Shown here: piece by piece, positions 56,552 through 60,000 of the stretch | How positions within the stretch are numbered: the stretch's first letter is position 1 | How the letters are laid out: every line of letters begins with the position of its first letter | Assembly: GCA_030704615.1 (NCBI GenBank) | Contig: CM060733.1 | Location: 59,584,001 to 59,644,000, forward strand | Direction: 5' to 3' | Source: Takakia lepidozioides | Taxonomy: Eukaryota; Streptophyta; Takakiopsida; Takakiales; Takakiaceae | DNA length: 60,000 nt | Program-made: the position numbers and the translations under genes | The notes under the pieces: model-generated | What the model was told of the DNA's origin: nothing | Database searches by the model: none | What the model saw: only the letters and a program-made list of their open reading frames with translations

Positions 56552-57280
56552 TGTCGCGCACCTCACTTCGGTAAGCTCCCCCCTCAAGTCATAGTTACTC
56601 GCTTTGATGCGCGCGCCTGACTCCCAACCTGGCCGCCGGGCCAACTTGGAGCTTCGGCTGCTCACCGGGGCATAACGGTCCCCCTTGTTCTCCCAAAGAA
56701 CCCTCCACCGATTTGGAACCAGCGGGAATTCCCTTTGGTAGTGGCAGTCCGGAACAGCTCCCCACTCTTTGGTCGCTTTCCGGCTCGCTCGCTTACTCAC
56801 TAGTTTTTGGTCACCAACGGGCTTGCACCGTTCTCGGGGTTACTACTCCCTATATATACTTCTGTAGCTGTCCGCGGGGGTTTCACAACTAGCCATGCCA
56901 TTTTATGGCGAACCACCACGAAAACCCTCGACTCCCGGTGATGAGTCGCGGTGAGTCTTGGCCCACTCACCACGGTCCCTATGGACCGTGATGAGTCCCA
57001 AGACTCCCCACGACTCCCACCACGAGGTCTCCGCCCCCATGGTGAGTCCTATGCCACCCCCACTAAGTCCCGCTAAGCTACCACCACCCCTTGTGGAGCC
57101 ACCCCCACCGCAACCCGGTGTGCGGGGCTCCACCTAATGAGCGCCTCCGCCTCCTTGCGTGCCTTGGGCACTCAAGGGTGCTTCAGCCCCCCATACCTAT
57201 CGCTGCCGCTGCCCCCACCACAGGGGCAACCCCTCATGTGTCCCGACCCCCCCCTGCCCTCAAGGCAAAGGGCCGACGCA
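56552..57280 (-). repeat. 3' LTR of chromovirus E3
   Basis: A 729-bp LTR in minus orientation, with ends close to TGTCG...CGACA. It is the reverse of 44,697-45,388 of E4 plus about 40 further bases. TATATATA at about 56,852 is the likely promoter (minus sense). It borders E2 at 56,551. Confidence 0.82.
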
Positions 57281-57391
57281 TCTGTATGAATCTCAAATGG
57301 ACGATCGAACTCCGGGATTTTCAAGACTGGAGCTTCCGCCATCCGTGCTTCAATTCAGCAAAAGCTTGGCCACAAAATGTGTGTTCCATAC

Positions 57392-58200
57392 CTAGACTTT
57401 GGATTTACACAGAAGGTCCGACAGCGGCCCCGCGATCTTGGCGAAATTTCTCACATACTTCCGGTAATAGGAGGCGAGTCCTAGGAAGGATCGCACTCCC
57501 GGGACCGAAGTCGGAGGCTCCCAGTCCAAGATCGCCCTCACCTTTCTGTCATCCATTTTGATCCCATCCTGTGTAATCACATGCCCCAGGAACTCCACTT
57601 TTGTGACCCGAATTTGCACTTTGAAGCTTTGGCATACAGCTTCCCTTCTCGCAATTTTGGAAACACCCTTTTTAGGTGCTCCAGGTGTTCTTCCTTTGTT
57701 TTCGAGTACACCAAGATGTCGTCGATGTACACGATCACAAAGTCATCCAACCACTCCTGGAAAAGGCTGTTCATCAGCGTGCTAAATGTCGCTGGTGCAT
57801 TGGTGAGCCCAAAAGGCATCACCAAGAACTCATATGAACCATACCTTGTCCTGCAGCGGTCTTCTCCTCATCTCCTTCCGCCACCCGAATTTGATGATAG
57901 CCGGAGTGCAAGTCGATCCGGCTGAAATACTTCGCTCCTGCCAACCGATCGAAGAGGTTGTCGATCCTTGGCAAAGGGTACGGTTTTTGATAGTCACCTT
58001 ATTCAGAGCCCTGTAATCGACACAATCCGCAGCGTCCCATCCTTCTTGTCTGCGAATAGCACCGGGGCTCCGTAAGGTGACTTACTCGGCCGGATGTACC
58101 CTTTGACATTAGATCCTTGAGCTGAGTCTTCAGCTCGACCAACTCCCTGTGGCTCAACCGGTAGGTGCCTTGGCAGGCGGTTCCATTCCCGGTATCACCT
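57392..58200 (-). pseudogene. reverse transcriptase (E3)
   Basis: Gypsy reverse transcriptase. The N-terminal part at 58,154-57,830 is broken ([32 protein letters not shown]). The palm at 57,577-57,825 is open with [20 protein letters not shown] and the active site [11 protein letters not shown]. The thumb is open at 57,392-57,619 ([40 protein letters not shown]). Coding ends at LSDLLCKSKV, about 115 bp before the LTR. Confidence 0.88.
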
Positions 58201-58397
58201 CAATCTTGTGGTCAACTCTTCGCGGTGGCAAGCCGCTTGGTAAATCCTCTGGCATCACATCCTGGTATTTCTCCAAAATCCCCTTGATCCAATCTGGGCT
58301 CAGCTCCCCATCGCCTTCTCCCTTCACTTCTCTAATGTAAAGCAAAAACTGGGGCTGTGTGCCTCCTCCACGGCCCACTCCCTTGCTGACAGAAGGT

Positions 58398-58760
58398 TTA
58401 TTCGCCCTCCACGGATTTGGGTGTTTTCGACACTCGTAAGACCTCGCTACCATTCCCACAAGGCAGCGTGACTACTCTCTTACGGCCATCTATTACCGCT
58501 CCGGATTTGTTCAAAAATGTCATCCCCAAAATGAGATCTACTCCATCGATCTCGCAGATGGTGAAGTTCTCACGTCCCTCCCAACTCCCCAGTTGAAGAT
58601 GAACATCAAACGCCAACCTTGTCGTCAACTCTGGTTCTCCTTTGGCAGAACGCACCTCAATAGAGGCCCCCACGTCACTTGTCGGGAGTCCCAACTTTCG
58701 CGCTGCCGCCGGCGTCATGAAGGAGTGCGACGCTCCTGTGTCACCTACAACGACACGTTA
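58398..58760 (-). CDS. aspartic protease (E3)
   Basis: Retropepsin-type protease with the active site VVVGDTGASHSFM at about 58,725-58,755 and the downstream IDGVDLILGMTFLNKSGAVI. It is part of the gag-pol frame and continues towards RT with ILEKYQDVMPEDLPSGLPPR (about 58,250). Confidence 0.82.
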
Positions 58761-60000
58761 GTTCCGGATATTATCCCATCCATGAAATAACTGACTCCCT
58801 TTATGCAGGGCGCCAGTTTCCTGATACAACTCACAAGAATAGTTGCCTACCTTGCAAGTCCTGGCGACCACCGCTTCCACCAAGCGACTGATGGTATCTT
58901 TCGACAGCTCCGTGGTTGCCCGAGTCATGTTCAATTGTCGAGGTTTCGTGCACTTCTTGGCCATGTGCCCGGGCTCCCCGCAATTGAAACACACTCCATC
59001 AAAGGTCGCCTTATGTCCGCCATAAGCCGCTCCACCCGCTTTTCCTTTCGAAGCACCGGGTGTCGCCTTGACGTGTGAAGGCCCCCCTTCGATTTCCACG
59101 TGCCATTGTCGCCGCGTGGCCTATCCCACTTCTTTTCCGGTCGGAAGGAGTCACCTTCCCGCCGGGTCTTCTTGTGGTTCAGCTCCGTACGGCCTTGTCT
59201 CTCACCCCTAGGGACATCCGAGAAACATTCAGCCCTCTCAATTGCCTCGTTCAAAGTCTTGGGTGGCTTCTCCTCCAACTTCCGCCTGGCCCATGGGGCC
59301 AATCCTGCCACAAAGTTGAAGACCATTTCTGGTTCTTCCATGTCCGTGACTTCGAGCAATAGCACATTGAAAGCCTAGACATACCCCCGAATGTCATCTG
59401 TTTGCTTCAAATTCCTCATCTTGTCCCGGGCAAGCCAGGACGCGTTGAGGGGCACAAACTGTCTCTTCATCAATTCCTTGAACCCACTCCAGTTCAAGGT
59501 TTCTGGGCTTGGACCTCGGTCGTGAAGGCGTTTCTGCCACCATTGTTGAGCATAGCCCCTCAAATAGGTGGGAGCCACTTCCACCCGATCCTCGTCACTC
59601 AACTTGGCCGCCCGGAAGTACTGCTCTAGCTCCAGGAGCCAGGTGTTGAGTGCCTTCCGATTTCGGACGCCTCGAAAGGTGCCGGGTTCCTTAGGCTTCA
59701 CCTTAAACTTTGCCTTAGTGGAAGTGGCATTAGCCGCCTTCAACACGTCTTTCAACGTCCCGCCAAACTGCGCCAACAACCCTTCCCAAAAGGCTGCCGG
59801 CATGGGAGGCATCTCTTGGTTTGTCGGAGCTCTCAAGGATTCCTCGGGCTCCGACTCCTTGGATTCCTCCGCTCTTGAGCGGCCTCGTTTTCGGAAACAT
59901 GCATTGCTTCCTCAAACGGCCGCCTCGGTGACACGTCGCCCCCATCGGGCTCACCAGGATCATCATCTTTTGGGCCGCCGCTTTCGCTTCGGCTTGCCCG
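58761..60000 (-). pseudogene. gag (E3), partial at window edge
   Basis: Gag with the central domain WLLELEQYFRAAKLSDEDRV, YAQQWWQKRLHDRG, FKELMKRQFVPLNA (59,375-59,836). FNFVAGLAPWARRKLEEKPP and a basic linker follow (58,931-59,365), then the zinc knuckle CFNCGEPGHMAKKC (about 58,990). There are frameshifts near 59,380 and 59,080. The upstream acidic and basic stretch continues past 60,000. The central part is the same as E4's gag fragment. Confidence 0.87.

Larger units (their letters stand above)
56552..60000 (-). mobile_element. E3, truncated Ty3/gypsy chromovirus-family element
   Basis: A minus-strand element running off the right window edge. Right to left: gag (from before 59,836), CCHC knuckle, DTGA protease, RT, then directly the 3' LTR. 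RNase H, integrase and chromodomain are missing, so it has an internal deletion between about 57,390 and 57,280. It shares LTR and gag with E4, whose chromodomain assigns the family to chromoviruses. Confidence 0.85.

Noticed and set aside
1-60000. tRNA, rRNA or other structured RNA genes
   Set aside because: I looked for cloverleaf-like segments and rRNA words by eye and found none; a dedicated scan (tRNAscan-SE, Infernal) was not possible.

Overview
The window is nuclear DNA from a plant. The supporting evidence is plant PLS-class pentatricopeptide (PPR) arrays ending in E/E+/DYW domains, GT-AG introns, a Mutator-like (MULE) transposase with a SWIM finger, and several Ty3/gypsy elements. 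The repetitive 'MYAKCGS' PPR style and the heavy nesting of retroelements suggest a seed-free land plant (fern, lycophyte or moss). I cannot name the species. I found no gene that looks intact: nearly every coding stretch is broken by frameshifts or stops, and most of the window is mobile DNA.

Layout. 1-1,753: 3' part of a PPR-DYW pseudogene. About 2,240-3,135: a second PPR relic. About 3,949-28,928: a large minus-strand Ty3/gypsy element (here E1). A 1.87-kb tandem duplication lies inside it, and an 11.85-kb MULE (MULE1, 13,421-25,269) has inserted into the second copy of the duplication with a 9-bp target duplication. 28,929-31,440: unassigned DNA. About 31,440-37,320: a third PPR gene, amplified in tandem, broken, and interrupted by a 2.7-kb non-autonomous MULE relative (33,593-36,289). 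About 37,590-43,976: a second large MULE (MULE2), cut short by a second copy of the gypsy element (E2, 43,977-56,551). E2 is itself interrupted by a deleted chromovirus (E4, 44,697 to about 47,090) and ended by another chromovirus (E3, 56,552 to the window end).

What stands out. (1) E1 and E2 share the order gag - protease - C5 cytosine DNA methyltransferase (DNMT3-like, motifs I to X) - reverse transcriptase - RNase H - integrase - PHD finger. One retroelement thus carries a possible DNA-methylation writer and a possible histone-tail reader. (2) MULE1 and MULE2 are a different class of element. Each has a transposase gene on the plus strand and, divergent from it, an intron-containing gene on the minus strand. 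That minus-strand protein has a ParB-like 'DGNHR' segment followed by a circularly permuted N6-adenine/N4-cytosine methyltransferase-like domain. (3) All three MULE-family elements carry arrays of palindromes. The arms differ between elements but the centre is shared, CGTTG[A/C]CG, which suggests a site for a protein of the element. So two unrelated transposon classes, each with its own DNA-methyltransferase-like gene, are nested in one another here.

Limits. Domain calls come from reading motifs by eye. Exon borders are approximate unless stated. The ends of E1 and E2 are not fully resolved.
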